Shown here piece by piece: positions 46,782 to 57,102 of a DNA stretch of 64,000 nt. A model generated the notes under the pieces. The model saw nothing but the letters and a program-made list of their open reading frames with translations. It was not told the origin of the DNA and searched no databases. Source of the DNA: Magnetococcales bacterium (GTDB lineage Bacteria; Pseudomonadota; Magnetococcia; Magnetococcales; DC0425bin3); contig JADGCJ010000006.1 of NCBI GenBank assembly GCA_015229045.1, positions 1 to 64,000 on the forward strand, given 5' to 3'. A program made the position numbers and the translations under genes. Every line of letters begins with the position of its first letter. Within the stretch, counting starts at the first letter, position 1.

Positions 46782-48821
46782 TCAGACCATCAGAGAGACG
46801 ATGAGCAGAGCCACGATATTGGTGATCTTGATCATCGGGTTGACGGCCGGACCGGCGGTATCCTTGTAGGGATCGCCGACGGTGTCGCCGGTCACCGCTG
46901 CCTTGTGGGCATCGGAGCCTTTGCCACCGAAATGGCCCTCTTCGATGTACTTTTTGGCGTTATCCCAGGCACCACCGCCGGTGGTCATGGAGATGGCGAC
47001 AAAAATGCCGGTGATGATGGTGCCCATCAGGACGCCACCCAGGGCCTGCGGTCCAAGGACCAGACCGACGACGATGGGGGTGACGACCGGCAGCATCGAG
47101 GGGATGATCATCTCCTTGATGGCGGCCCGGGTCAGCATGTCCACGGCCTTGGAGTAGTCGGGTTTGCCCGTTCCTTCCATGATGCCAGGAATTTCGCGGA
47201 ACTGGCGACGCACTTCGATCACCACGCTGCCCGCTGCACGACCCACCGCTTCCATGCCCATGGCGGCAAACAGATAAGGCAGCAGACCACCGATGAACAG
47301 GCCGATGATGACCAAGTGGTTGGACAGGTCAAAGGCAGTGGCCTTTTTCAGCACGGTTTGCAGTTCGTGGGTGTAGTCGGCAAACAGCACCAGGGCGGCC
47401 AGACCGGCGGAACCGATGGCGTAGCCTTTGGTGACGGCTTTGGTGGTGTTGCCCACGGCGTCCAGGGGATCGGTGATGTTACGAATCTCCGGGGGCAGTT
47501 CGGCCATTTCGGCGATGCCACCGGCGTTGTCGGTGATGGGGCCGTAGGCATCCAGGGCCACGATCACGCCCGTCATGGAGAGCATGGAGGTGGCGGCGAT
47601 GGCGATACCGTAAAGCTCGGCAACCGAATAAGAGGCCCACATGGCCAGACAGACGGCCAGAACAGGCGCTGCGGTCGCTTTCATGGAGAGGCCCAATCCG
47701 GCGATGACGTTGGTGCCATGCCCGGTCTGGGACGCCGAGGCGATGAGTTGCACGGGAGAAAAGTCGGTAGAGGTATAATACTCGGTAATGATCACCATGG
47801 CCGCCGTCAATGCCAGGCCGATCAAGCAGGCCATGTAAAGGGCACCCACCGTGTAGCCGGAGGTGTTGCCGATCATGAGCCATTTGGTGATGGGATAAAA
47901 GGCCACGGCGGAGATGCCACCGGCAGCGATCAACCCCTTGTAGAGGGCGGTCATGATTTTTTCGCCCTCATTGGCTTTGACAAAATAGACGCCAATGATC
48001 GAGGCGACGATGGAGACACCGCCCAGGGCCATCGGGTAGACCAGGGCGTTGCCGAACTTCGGCATGACCAGGGCGCCCAGCAGAATGGTCGCAACCAGGG
48101 TCACGGCATAGGTTTCAAACAGGTCGGCGGCCATACCGGCGCAGTCACCGACGTTGTCGCCCACGTTGTCGGCGATGACGGCCGGGTTGCGTGGGTCATC
48201 TTCGGGGATACCGGCTTCGACTTTACCCACCAGGTCGGCGCCCACGTCGGCACCCTTGGTGAAGATACCGCCGCCCAGCCGGGCGAAAATGGAGATCAGG
48301 GAGCCACCAAAGGCCAATCCGACCAGGGGCTTCAGCATGTGGGATGCATTGTCGCCGCCCGTCTTCAGCAACATCATGAAGAACACGGCAACGCCCAGCA
48401 GACCAAGCCCTACCACGAGCATGCCCGTGACGGCTCCACCACGAAAAGCCACCTGCAAGGCATTGTTGAGTCCACCTTTGGCCGCTTCGGCGGTCCGCAC
48501 GTTGGCCTTCACCGACATCATCATGCCGAAGATGCCAGCCGCTCCGGAGAGACCGGCTCCCAGGGCAAAACCGATGGCTGTCATCATGTCCAGGAACATG
48601 GCGATCAGCACGAACACCGCACCGCCCACATAAGCGATGGTGGTGTATTGCCGTGTCATATAGGCCTTGGCCCCTTCTTCCACGGCGGCGGAAATCTCCT
48701 GCATTCTGTCGCTTCCCGCGCTTAGACTCAGAATCCACCCCCGGTTCTTGAAGGCCCAGGCGACGGCCCCCAATCCGCAGAGGATGGAGAGGTTCAACGC
48801 GGTGCTATCTACGTTTAGCAT
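46782..48821 (-). CDS. hppA: Membrane-bound H+-translocating pyrophosphatase (K+-independent type)
   Basis: 679 residues, about 16 membrane helices. Couples PPi hydrolysis to proton export, or the reverse. Substrate site [11 protein letters not shown] and [19 protein letters not shown] are intact, and the second acidic site [16 protein letters not shown] too. The motif [10 protein letters not shown] has Lys where K+-dependent enzymes have Ala, which points to the K+-independent class. Can save ATP by reusing PPi made during biosynthesis. Lies 86 bp after adk. Confidence 0.96.
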   Translation of the reverse strand: MLNVDSTALNLSILCGLGAVAWAFKNRGWILSLSAGSDRMQEISAAVEEGAKAYMTRQYTTIAYVGGAVFVLIAMFLDMMTAIGFALGAGLSGAAGIFGMMMSVKANVRTAEAAKGGLNNALQVAFRGGAVTGMLVVGLGLLGVAVFFMMLLKTGGDNASHMLKPLVGLAFGGSLISIFARLGGGIFTKGADVGADLVGKVEAGIPEDDPRNPAVIADNVGDNVGDCAGMAADLFETYAVTLVATILLGALVMPKFGNALVYPMALGGVSIVASIIGVYFVKANEGEKIMTALYKGLIAAGGISAVAFYPITKWLMIGNTSGYTVGALYMACLIGLALTAAMVIITEYYTSTDFSPVQLIASASQTGHGTNVIAGLGLSMKATAAPVLAVCLAMWASYSVAELYGIAIAATSMLSMTGVIVALDAYGPITDNAGGIAEMAELPPEIRNITDPLDAVGNTTKAVTKGYAIGSAGLAALVLFADYTHELQTVLKKATAFDLSNHLVIIGLFIGGLLPYLFAAMGMEAVGRAAGSVVIEVRRQFREIPGIMEGTGKPDYSKAVDMLTRAAIKEMIIPSMLPVVTPIVVGLVLGPQALGGVLMGTIITGIFVAISMTTGGGAWDNAKKYIEEGHFGGKGSDAHKAAVTGDTVGDPYKDTAGPAVNPMIKITNIVALLIVSLMV

Positions 48822-48907
48822 CTGTTCTTCTCCCCACGTCCACTGAAATGAAACACAAGTGAAAACGGTCCGATCCTGTCTGGATCGTCCTGCCTACAAA
48901 GAAGTCA

Positions 48908-49549
48908 TCAACCCAGGATGGCGCACAGATCCTTGAGTACCTTGTCCATGTCTTGCATGCCATCCACGGTCTTGAAGCTCCCTTTTTTGCGATAATAGTC
49001 GATCAAGGGTGAGGTCTGGCTGTGGTAGACGGAGAGCCGGTTGCGCACGGTTTTTTCGTTATCGTCGGCGCGTTGGGTCAGTTGGCCGCCGCACTTGTCG
49101 CACACCCCGTCCTTGCCGGGCTTCTTGAACTGAACGTGGTAACCTTCGCCGCAGCTGCCGCAGGTCCGGCGCCCGGTGATTCTGTTGACCAGAGGTTCGT
49201 CTTCGACGGCGATATCGATGACATGATCGATCGTTTGCGACCGCGCCGTGAGCATCTTGTCCAGGGCCTCGGCCTGGGGCACGGTACGGGGGAATCCATC
49301 CAGCAGGAAGCCCTTCTGGCAATCCGGCTCTTGGGTACGATCGGCGATGATGCCGACGACCACATCATCGGTAACCAGTCCACCGCTCTCCATGGCTGCC
49401 TTGGCTTTTTTCCCCACTTCCGTTCCGGCCTTGACAGCCGCCCTGAGCATGTCCCCGGTAGAGAGCTGGGGGATACCGTATTTTTCAGCTATTTGCCGGG
49501 CTTGTGTCCCTTTGCCAGCCCCCGGCGGACCCATCAGTATCACCTTCAC
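48908..49549 (-). CDS. adk: Adenylate kinase with zinc-binding lid
   Basis: 213 residues; interconverts 2 ADP with ATP and AMP. P-loop GPPGAGKGTQA, NMP-binding STGDMLRAA, LLDGFPRTVPQA, and a long lid with four Cys (CGSC...CDKC) that should hold structural zinc. Follows sdhE by 108 bp. Its link to AMP and PPi recycling fits the neighbouring hppA. Confidence 0.97.
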   Translation of the reverse strand: MKVILMGPPGAGKGTQARQIAEKYGIPQLSTGDMLRAAVKAGTEVGKKAKAAMESGGLVTDDVVVGIIADRTQEPDCQKGFLLDGFPRTVPQAEALDKMLTARSQTIDHVIDIAVEDEPLVNRITGRRTCGSCGEGYHVQFKKPGKDGVCDKCGGQLTQRADDNEKTVRNRLSVYHSQTSPLIDYYRKKGSFKTVDGMQDMDKVLKDLCAILG

Positions 49550-49657
49550 GATGCACCCCTCCTTGCCTGATCAGGGGCACCCCCCGTCCGGTATGGATTT
49601 AGGGAGACCCTGCCAATGATTCTCATCGAACGAAAAATCCACCAGGTCTTGTCGTTG

Positions 49658-49924
49658 TCAACTTTGGCCTTGTCGCCTGGAGAGGCGCATCAGGAGAGCC
49701 TTGTCCACCTCGGGTGGCGGAGAGAGGACTCCGGAGATCCAGTCAAGAAGGTCGTTGTCCGGATACTGGAGGAGTCTTTCCAGAGCCAGACACTCTGCCA
49801 GATCCATATGCTCCAGGTCCAGGTGGCGTCGCAGCACCTCCTCCATTTCCAACATGGACCGCCTGCTGGTGAGAAAGACCAGACGCCGACGCAGAGACGA
49901 AAGGCTCTCCGGGGGGTTGGCCAA
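49658..49924 (-). CDS. sdhE: SdhE-family flavinylation factor
   Basis: 88 residues; helps insert FAD into succinate dehydrogenase/fumarate reductase. The SdhE core RRSMLEMEEVLRRHL corresponds to the usual RRGMLELD motif, with Ser in place of Gly, followed by ALERLLQYPDNDLLDWISG, typical of the family. Starts 3 bp after the pentapeptide-repeat gene. No sdh/frd genes lie in the window. Confidence 0.88.
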   Translation of the reverse strand: MANPPESLSSLRRRLVFLTSRRSMLEMEEVLRRHLDLEHMDLAECLALERLLQYPDNDLLDWISGVLSPPPEVDKALLMRLSRRQGQS

Positions 49925-49927
49925 GGA

Positions 49928-50566
49928 TCACTCTCCATCGAAGCGTGGTAGTTGACGATCCCAATCCGTCACTTCAGCGGTATCGACCGCCCAGGGGGCT
50001 TTTCCGTAGAAAAGGGCCCCTGCTGCGCGCACATCGCGGACGACGGCATTTTGTACATCCGCCTTGCGAAAATCAGTCTCGCGCAGATCACAGGAGACCA
50101 ACTGCGCCCCTTCGAGCATCGCTTCGCGCAGGCTGGCTCTTCGCAAAGAAGCCCCGGAAAAATCAGCCCCCATAAGGTTTGTACCTAAAAGCTGCCCATC
50201 AGTCAAATCCGCTCGACACAATCGACCATTTTCCAGTTGGCAGACGAGAATTTTGGCGCCGGTCATGACAGCATCGGAAAAATTGCACTGGCGCAAAATT
50301 GTATGTTGAAAAAAGGCCTCCTCCAGGTGTGCCCGGGAAAACTGCGCTCCTGTCAAATCCGCTTTCTGGACAAAGATGGAGGAACAATCGCACCCGTCGA
50401 ACAGGGTTCCTTGCAACCGGCTGCCGGACATGAGCGCTCCCGAGAGATCCAGTCCCGAGAGGTCCAGCTCCGAGAGATCCAGAAAGCTCAGGTCAGCATC
50501 GACCAGCGCACCATTTTTGCCGTGCGTTGCCAGCAAGGCGGCGCGATCCGTGTAGCGTTGCAGCAT
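49928..50566 (-). CDS. Pentapeptide-repeat protein
   Basis: 212 residues made mostly of A(D/N)LxG-like five-residue repeats from about residue 25 to 185 (DLSELDLSGLDLSGALMSG, ADLTGAQFSRAHLEEA, ANLMGADFSGASLRRA-type), which fold as a right-handed quadrilateral helix. Function unknown; some relatives mimic DNA and protect gyrase. Between korB (71 bp) and sdhE (3 bp). Confidence 0.85.
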   Translation of the reverse strand: MLQRYTDRAALLATHGKNGALVDADLSFLDLSELDLSGLDLSGALMSGSRLQGTLFDGCDCSSIFVQKADLTGAQFSRAHLEEAFFQHTILRQCNFSDAVMTGAKILVCQLENGRLCRADLTDGQLLGTNLMGADFSGASLRRASLREAMLEGAQLVSCDLRETDFRKADVQNAVVRDVRAAGALFYGKAPWAVDTAEVTDWDRQLPRFDGE

Positions 50567-50637
50567 GGGTGCGATTGTTCCTCGTTGCCTCTTTCTGTCC
50601 GATCACGGGTTTTTGCCCGGTCGGGGTCTCCGCCCGA

Positions 50638-51513
50638 TCAGGGTCTGGATAAATCAATGATCTTGTTCAGGTCATAGTCTGGATTGCCACCGACCTTGGC
50701 GACAATCTCTTCCAGACGATCCACCAGGGTCGGCCTCTGGGTCTGATAGAGCAAACCCATGGGGGCTTTGCCTTTGGGACGACGGGCCAACTCCATGGCG
50801 GCACCCAGGTTGGTGACGTCGTGGTCAGCCGGAATCTCCTCGACCAGCTCCCGGTAGTACTCCACCGTGTCGATATGGTTGAAGGAGGTGCATTGCGAAA
50901 AGATGTTGACGTAGGAAAACCCCTTGTGTTCCATGGCGCCTTTGATCAGATCGGCGCACACCTTGGGCTTGCCGGCGAAGGCCTGGGCAACGTAGGTCGC
51001 GCCATAGGTCAGCATGTACAGCAGGGGGTCCATCGGCATGTCGGGGCCGCCGTAGGGGGTGGTGTAGGCTTTCAGCTCCGGTCGTGACGTGGGGGAGTAC
51101 TGGCCCTTGGTCAGGCCGTAGATACCGTTGTCGTACAGGACGTAGGTCATGTCGACATTTTTGCGCGCCATGTGGGGCATGTGGCCGCCGCCGATGGAGA
51201 AGCCATCGCCATCGCCGCCGGTCACCATCACCGCCAGATCCGGACGGGCGATCTGGGCGCCCGTCGCCACGGCGCCAGCCCGGCCGTGCAGGGTGTGCAT
51301 CTTGTACGACTTGATGAAATAGGGGGTTCGGGAAGAGCAGCCGATACCGGAGATCGACATCATGTTGGTGGGATCGACCCCCAATTCGGAGAGGGCGCGA
51401 TAGATCGCGTTCAGGATGCCATGATGGCCGCAGCCAGGACACCACACCACCGAGACTTCCGATTTATAATCCTTGGGCTTCATCTGGACTTGATGCAATG
51501 CGGCTGTGGACAT
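50638..51513 (-). CDS. korB: 2-oxoacid (2-oxoglutarate):ferredoxin oxidoreductase, beta subunit
   Basis: 291 residues with the TPP-binding half: VWCPGCGHHGIL at the N-terminus, GCSSR, TGGDGDGFSIGGGH (TPP/Mg2+ motif GDGD) and LYDNGIYGLTKGQ. With KorA it carboxylates succinyl-CoA to 2-oxoglutarate using reduced ferredoxin, or runs in reverse. Its ATG shares one base with the korA stop (TGATG at 51511-51515). 2-Oxoglutarate specificity follows from the adjacent sucCD. Confidence 0.93.
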   Translation of the reverse strand: MSTAALHQVQMKPKDYKSEVSVVWCPGCGHHGILNAIYRALSELGVDPTNMMSISGIGCSSRTPYFIKSYKMHTLHGRAGAVATGAQIARPDLAVMVTGGDGDGFSIGGGHMPHMARKNVDMTYVLYDNGIYGLTKGQYSPTSRPELKAYTTPYGGPDMPMDPLLYMLTYGATYVAQAFAGKPKVCADLIKGAMEHKGFSYVNIFSQCTSFNHIDTVEYYRELVEEIPADHDVTNLGAAMELARRPKGKAPMGLLYQTQRPTLVDRLEEIVAKVGGNPDYDLNKIIDLSRP

Positions 51514-53228
51514 CAGATCAACTCCTTGGCTTTGGCAACAATCATGGCCGGGTTGAAAGGCAAACCGCCACAAATGTTATAGCGAATGGGTTTGATGGAG
51601 GTCTCCGAACGGATGAAGTGGGCCAGTTGTCCCTGGTAGTTCACTTCCGGCACCAGGACTTTTTTGCAGGTGGCGGCAAAGGCCTCGTATTGCTTCACCG
51701 GCATGGGCCACATCAGTTTGGGATAGAACCCCTTCACCTTGAAACCCTCGGCCCGCAACCTCTGCACCGCCTCGCGCACCACGCCGATGGTGCTGCCCCA
51801 GGAGATGATCCCCAGGTCGGCTTCTCCCGCGCCGTCGATCTCGACCGGGCGGTAGGTTTCGACGATCCGGTCGAGCTTGTTGAAGCGTTTCTCGTGCATG
51901 GCCCAGTGATTTTCCGGGCGCCAGTCCGGGGCGCCGGTTTCGCTATGTTCCAGGCCGGTGGCGATGTGCATGGCGTTGGGCGTACCGGGATCAGCCATCG
52001 GCGAGATATGATCCGGCGTGAATTCATATCGTTTGTAGGTCCCCTGTCCGTCCCAGCGTTTACGGTTGACGATGGTGTAGGAGGCCGGTTTGGGTGCCGG
52101 AATGGTCTGCGTCGAAAAGGCCAGTGAGCCATCCGACATCAGAATGACCGGACATTGATACTCTTCGGCCAGATTGAGAGCTTCCACCGTCATGTCCACG
52201 CAGTCATGGACATCCTCCACCGACAGAACGACACGCGGGGCATCGCCGTGGGCGCCGTGAATGGCCAGAAACAGGTCGGATTGTTCATGTTTGGTCGGCA
52301 ATCCCGTCGAGGGACCGCCGCGTTGCACATCCACCAGCATCACGGGGGTTTCGCTCATGGAGGCCATGCCAAGCATTTCGCTCATCAGGGCCAATCCTGG
52401 ACCCGAGGTGGCGGTCATCGATTTCAGGCCGGCATAGGAGGCGCCGATGACCTGGGAGATCGAGGCGATTTCGTCTTCCGCCTGGACCAGGTGTTTGCCA
52501 CGTTTCGGCAGATGGGTGGCGACATATTTGGCAATTTCCGTGGCCGGGGTGATGGGGTAGGCTGAAAAAAACTCCAGCCCCCCCATGATCGCCCCCAGAC
52601 CGACGGCGTCGTTGCCGGAAATGACGATGATATCCTTGGGCGCCTGGACATCGGCCAGCCGCCAGGGATCCTGTTTGGTTATTTTTGACGCCAGCTCTTT
52701 GCCTTTCGCAAAGCCCTGGAGGTTGAAATCCAGGACTTCCTGACCTTTTTTCTTGAACTTCTTGGTCAGGGCGCCAATCAGGGTTGACTCGTGAATGTTG
52801 AACAACACCGACAGCGCCCCCAGGGCTACCATGTTTTTGGAGCGAATGGATTTCATCTCCTTGGCGGCTTGGGTCATGGGGATGGGATAACCAAACACCC
52901 CGGGGGGCAGTTCACCAGGCTCGAAGTCACCACCTGGATAGTCGTAGACCACAGCCGTTCCGGGTCGCATCTGGCTTTTGTTGACCTCAAAAGCCTCCCC
53001 ATTGAAGGCGCAGAGGACGTCAAAGGTATCCCCTTGATTGTAAACCCTGTCCGCGCTGGCGCGCACCTGATACATGGCGTAACCGCCCTTGATCTCTGCC
53101 GGAAAGGTTTTGAACGTGTAGACATCCAAACCGGCACGTGCGCAGGCAGACGCGATAAAGTCACCAGAAGAAATGACCCCTTCGCCGCCCTCACCCCCGA
53201 GTCGGATGATCAGATCTCTCTTTGCCAT
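51513..53228 (-). CDS. korA: 2-oxoacid (2-oxoglutarate):ferredoxin oxidoreductase, fused gamma-alpha subunit
   Basis: 571 residues. The gamma domain comes first (RLGGEGGEGVISSGDF to about residue 185), then the alpha domain (FFSAYPITPATEIAKY, SGPGLALMSEMLGMA, VQRGGPSTGLPTKHEQSDL). No ferredoxin domain, so this is the two-subunit Kor type. ATG 53228 has GGGGAG five bases upstream; the frame reaches 53246. Follows sucD by 62 bp. Confidence 0.94.
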   Translation of the reverse strand: MAKRDLIIRLGGEGGEGVISSGDFIASACARAGLDVYTFKTFPAEIKGGYAMYQVRASADRVYNQGDTFDVLCAFNGEAFEVNKSQMRPGTAVVYDYPGGDFEPGELPPGVFGYPIPMTQAAKEMKSIRSKNMVALGALSVLFNIHESTLIGALTKKFKKKGQEVLDFNLQGFAKGKELASKITKQDPWRLADVQAPKDIIVISGNDAVGLGAIMGGLEFFSAYPITPATEIAKYVATHLPKRGKHLVQAEDEIASISQVIGASYAGLKSMTATSGPGLALMSEMLGMASMSETPVMLVDVQRGGPSTGLPTKHEQSDLFLAIHGAHGDAPRVVLSVEDVHDCVDMTVEALNLAEEYQCPVILMSDGSLAFSTQTIPAPKPASYTIVNRKRWDGQGTYKRYEFTPDHISPMADPGTPNAMHIATGLEHSETGAPDWRPENHWAMHEKRFNKLDRIVETYRPVEIDGAGEADLGIISWGSTIGVVREAVQRLRAEGFKVKGFYPKLMWPMPVKQYEAFAATCKKVLVPEVNYQGQLAHFIRSETSIKPIRYNICGGLPFNPAMIVAKAKELI

Positions 53229-53290
53229 TCGATCTCCCCTTTTCAATGCTTCCTGGTTGCTGCGGGAAAGACGTTAACAGAGGGGAGAGT

Positions 53291-54163
53291 TCATCCCCCC
53301 ATGGCCTTCAGCATGGTCACACCCAGATCGGACGGACTCCTCGCAATATGGACACCTGCTGCGCCCAAGGCCGCAAATTTCTCTTCGGCCGTGCCTTTTC
53401 CCCCGGAGATGATGGCGCCCGCATGACCCATGCGTTTGCCTTTGGGGGCGGTGGCACCGGCGATGAAACCCACCACCGGCTTGGTCACATGTTTCTTGAT
53501 GTAGGCGGCGGCCTCCTCTTCAGCGGTACCGCCGATTTCGCCGATCATGACGATCCCTTCCGTCTGCGGATCTTTCTGGAACTGCTCCAGGCAGTCGATA
53601 AAGTTGGTGCCGTTGACCGGATCGCCACCCAGGCCGACGCAGGTGCTTTGACCGAGCTTGACGGCGGTGGTTTGGGCCACCGCTTCGTAGGTCAGGGTAC
53701 CGGAGCGGGAGACCACACCAATCCTGCCGGGCAGGTGGATATGTCCGGGCATGATACCGATCTTGCAGGCGCCGGGGGTGATGATACCGGGGCAGTTGGG
53801 GCCGATCAGACGGGTCTTTCTGCCTTGCAGATAGCGTTTGGCTTTGACCATGTCCAACACCGGAATCCCCTCGGTGATGCAGACGACAAGGCCGATATCG
53901 GTGCTGGCTGCCTCCATGATGGCATCCGCCGCAAACGGGGGAGGCACGAAGATGACCGAGGCATTGGCTCCCGTGGCGCGCACGGCATCGGCCACCGTGT
54001 CAAACACCGGCAGACCGAGGTGTTTCGTGCCGCCTTTGCCGGGGGAGACGCCGCCCACCATGTTGGTGCCGTAGGCGATGGCCTGTTCCGAGTGAAAGGT
54101 GCCATTTTTTCCGGTGAAACCCTGGCAGATGACCCGCGTATTCTTGTCGACGTAGATACTCAT
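53291..54163 (-). CDS. sucD: Succinyl-CoA synthetase alpha subunit
   Basis: 290 residues; the CoA-binding and phospho-histidine subunit. CoA-binding [26 protein letters not shown] and the active-site His247 in [17 protein letters not shown]. Starts 3 bp after sucC. In reductive direction makes succinyl-CoA for KorAB. A citrate-lyase variant was considered, but length and motifs fit SucD. Confidence 0.97.
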   Translation of the reverse strand: MSIYVDKNTRVICQGFTGKNGTFHSEQAIAYGTNMVGGVSPGKGGTKHLGLPVFDTVADAVRATGANASVIFVPPPFAADAIMEAASTDIGLVVCITEGIPVLDMVKAKRYLQGRKTRLIGPNCPGIITPGACKIGIMPGHIHLPGRIGVVSRSGTLTYEAVAQTTAVKLGQSTCVGLGGDPVNGTNFIDCLEQFQKDPQTEGIVMIGEIGGTAEEEAAAYIKKHVTKPVVGFIAGATAPKGKRMGHAGAIISGGKGTAEEKFAALGAAGVHIARSPSDLGVTMLKAMGG

Positions 54164-54166
54164 GAA

Positions 54167-55333
54167 TCAGGCTCCCTTGATAGAGGCAACCGCCTTTTCG
54201 GCAGCATCGTTGAGGTCATTGGCGGCGATGATGGGCAGACCTGACTTGGCCAGGATCTCTTTCCCTTTTTCGACATTGGTCCCTTCCAGCCGGACCACCA
54301 GGGGTTTGTTCAGCGACACCTGGCGGGCCGCCGTCACAATGCCGTCGGCAATGACATCGCATTTCATGATGCCACCAAAAATATTCACCAGGACCGCCTT
54401 CACGTTCGTGTCCGAGAGGATCAATTTGAAGGCTTCCGTCACGCGCTCCGTGGTGGCACCGCCGCCCACGTCGAGGAAGTTGGCCGGGCTGCTCCCCTTC
54501 AGTTGGATGATATCCATGGTGGCCATGGCCAACCCGGCGCCATTGACCATGCAGCCGATGGAGCCATCCAGGGCGATATAGTTCAGGTCGTGTTTGGAGG
54601 CTTCGATCTCTTTGGGGTTCTCTTCGTTGAGATCCCGGAGGGCTTCGATGTCTTTGTGCCGATACAGGGCATTGGAGTCAAAGTTCATTTTGGCATCCAG
54701 GGCCATGACATCGCCGCTGCCGGTGACGACCAGGGGATTGATCTCGACGAGGGAGGCGTCGGTATCCATGAAGGCCGTGTAGAGGGCCAGCATGAACTTG
54801 ACCGCCTTGTCGATCTGCTTGTCTTTCAAGCCCAGCCCGAAGGCCAGATTGCGCGCCTGAAAGCCCGTCATGCCGACAGCCGGATCGATGGCCTCTTTCA
54901 GAATTTTTTCCGGGTGCTTGGCGGCCACCTCCTCGATCTCCATGCCCCCCTCGGTGGAGGCCATCATGGTGACCCGGCTGGTGCCGCGATCAATGACCAT
55001 GCCCAGATAAAGCTCGCGGGCAATATTGCACCCTTCCTCGACATAGATCCGTTTGACCTCTTTGCCGGCCGGGCCGGTCTGGACGGTCACCAGGGTCATG
55101 CCCAGCATGCGTTGCGCCTGTTCGCGGACTTCGGCCACGCTCTTCACCACTTTGACGCCGCCACCCTTGCCCCGACCGCCAGCATGGATTTGGGACTTGA
55201 CGACAAAGACGTTGCCTCCCAGCTCCTTGGCTGCCTGCTCGGCCTCGTCCGGGGTGAAGGCCACCCGGCCACGCGGGACGGCGACCCCGTAACGGGCTAT
55301 GATTTGTTTCGCTTGGTATTCATGGATGTTCAT
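54167..55333 (-). CDS. sucC: Succinyl-CoA synthetase beta subunit
   Basis: 388 residues: ATP-grasp domain ([34 protein letters not shown]) and the C-terminal ligase domain ([36 protein letters not shown]). Usual length. AGGAG lies 5 bases before the ATG. Separated from icd by 326 bp with a strong terminator, so sucC-sucD-korA-korB likely starts its own transcript. Confidence 0.97.
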   Translation of the reverse strand: MNIHEYQAKQIIARYGVAVPRGRVAFTPDEAEQAAKELGGNVFVVKSQIHAGGRGKGGGVKVVKSVAEVREQAQRMLGMTLVTVQTGPAGKEVKRIYVEEGCNIARELYLGMVIDRGTSRVTMMASTEGGMEIEEVAAKHPEKILKEAIDPAVGMTGFQARNLAFGLGLKDKQIDKAVKFMLALYTAFMDTDASLVEINPLVVTGSGDVMALDAKMNFDSNALYRHKDIEALRDLNEENPKEIEASKHDLNYIALDGSIGCMVNGAGLAMATMDIIQLKGSSPANFLDVGGGATTERVTEAFKLILSDTNVKAVLVNIFGGIMKCDVIADGIVTAARQVSLNKPLVVRLEGTNVEKGKEILAKSGLPIIAANDLNDAAEKAVASIKGA

Positions 55334-55659
55334 TGGGGCTCCTACCTCGTCACAAAAAAGTATTCATTCAATGCGAACCATGCACTTGCCGGTTCGGGGT
55401 AACGACTCGGTAACAACGTTACAGCTGTGTAATATGATTTTTCAAGGACGGTTCACGCCCATCCTGTTTTTTCATTATTGCAGGAGGAGGATAGGGGCGA
55501 ATCGTCTTTTGTCAATGGACTCTGATCCGTATCCAGAAATAAAACGGGGCGGGAAGCAGCCTGCTTCCCGCCCCGTCCTTGGTCTGACATCCTCCTTCAC
55601 GCCGAGGAGACATCCTGGCGGCACAGTGGCGCGTCGAACTCTCCGGTCAGCCTGTGATC
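55334..55659. other. Intergenic region between icd and sucC
   Basis: 326 bp holding the icd terminator (55544-55576) and, closer to sucC, an AT-richer segment (about 55400-55500) that should carry the sucC promoter. No gene seen. Confidence 0.6.
55544..55576 (-). terminator. Strong intrinsic terminator of icd
   Basis: A perfect 16-bp stem (ACGGGGCGGGAAGCAG pairing with CTGCTTCCCGCCCCGT) with a one-base centre as written, followed on the minus strand by TTTTATTT. It lies 83 bp after the icd stop. Confidence 0.88.
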
Positions 55660-56877
55660 TCAAGCGCCCAGCGCCCTTTTCAGATTCTCGTCCAACTTAT
55701 CGAGGAAGGCTTGGGTACTCAAGGATTTTTGCTGCGCACCGATCAGCATGGCCAAATCCTTGGTCATGAAGCCGGACTCAACGGTGTCTACGCACACCTT
55801 TTCGAGGGTTTGGCCAAATTTGGTCACTTCCGGGGTGTCGTCAAACTGGCCGCGACAAATCAGACCGCGTGTCCAGGCAAAGATGGAGGCGATAGGATTG
55901 GTGGATGTTTCCTGACCTTTCTGGTGCATCCGGTAGTGCCGGGTCACGGTGCCGTGGGCGGCTTCCGCTTCGATGGTCTGGCCATCCGGGGTCATCAGGA
56001 CCGAGGTCATCAGACCCAGCGAACCAAATCCCTGGGCAACGGTATCCGACTGCACATCGCCGTCATAGTTTTTGCAGGCCCAGACAAAGCCACCTTCCCA
56101 CTTCAGGGCGGCAGCCACCATATCGTCAATGAGGCGATGCTCGTAGGTGATCTTCTTGGCGGCAAACTTGTCCTTGAACTCTTTGTCGAAGACCTCCTGG
56201 AACAGATCCTTGAAGCGTCCGTCGTAGGCTTTGAGGATGGTGTTTTTGGTCGACAGATAGACTGGCCAGCCCAGGTCCAGGCCATAGTTGAAACAGGAGC
56301 GGGCAAAACCGATGATCGACTCATCCAGGTTGTACATGGCCATGGTGACGCCGCCGCCAGGAAATTTGAAGACCTCTTTCTCGATGATCTGACCGCCATC
56401 CTTGGGTTCAAATTTGATGGTGAGTTTGCCTGGACCCGGGACGACAAAATCGGTGGCGCGGTACTGGTCACCGTAGGCATGACGGCCAATGACGATGGGC
56501 TTGGTCCAGCCGGGTACGAGGCGAGGCACATTCGTGCAGATGATGGGTTGGCGAAACACCGTGCCGTTCAAGATGTTCCGGATGGTGCCATTCGGTGATT
56601 TCCACATTTGCTTCAGGTTGAACTCTTTCACCCGGGCGGCATCCGGGGTGATGGTCGCGCACTTGACGCCCACCCGATATTGTTTGATGGCATTGGCGGC
56701 ATCGATGGTGATCTGGTCATCTGTCTTGTCCCGGGCTTCGATGCCCAGGTCATAATATTTCAAATCGACATCCAGGTAAGGCAGGATCAGCTTTTGTTTG
56801 ATGAATGCCCAGATAATACGGGTCATCTCGTCCCCATCCAATTCGACGATGGGATTTTTGACTTTGATCTTTGCCAT
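55660..56877 (-). CDS. icd: NADP-dependent isocitrate dehydrogenase, eukaryotic-like homodimer type
   Basis: 405 residues; [48 protein letters not shown] and [12 protein letters not shown] are those of the IDH1/IDH2-like class, not the E. coli class. In the reductive cycle it carboxylates 2-oxoglutarate. Start at ATG 56877 with GGGGAG upstream, rather than a GTG two codons before. Upstream of it lies the unknown 270-residue gene. Confidence 0.96.
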   Translation of the reverse strand: MAKIKVKNPIVELDGDEMTRIIWAFIKQKLILPYLDVDLKYYDLGIEARDKTDDQITIDAANAIKQYRVGVKCATITPDAARVKEFNLKQMWKSPNGTIRNILNGTVFRQPIICTNVPRLVPGWTKPIVIGRHAYGDQYRATDFVVPGPGKLTIKFEPKDGGQIIEKEVFKFPGGGVTMAMYNLDESIIGFARSCFNYGLDLGWPVYLSTKNTILKAYDGRFKDLFQEVFDKEFKDKFAAKKITYEHRLIDDMVAAALKWEGGFVWACKNYDGDVQSDTVAQGFGSLGLMTSVLMTPDGQTIEAEAAHGTVTRHYRMHQKGQETSTNPIASIFAWTRGLICRGQFDDTPEVTKFGQTLEKVCVDTVESGFMTKDLAMLIGAQQKSLSTQAFLDKLDENLKRALGA

Positions 56878-57102
56878 TCTCACTCTCCCCTTTTTTATCC
56901 GATTTTACCATTTTCCCCATGTAAAAATGTCGATCTTGCCTGACACACAATTTTTAAGAGTATCAGGGTTGAAATTTCCCCTCAAGGGACGGAAAAATCC
57001 AGAGACCATTTTTGTGCGTCTGCAACAGTCAACTCCAAGCTGTTGAATCGAATCATTTCACAATGATCCGATGTATAAAGTTGCATGGATCTCATCTCTT
57101 CT

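Noticed and set aside
46614..48725. A 703-codon open frame on the plus strand
   Set aside because: Antisense to hppA, which is fully conserved; the His/Gly/Asp-rich translation is a typical shadow.
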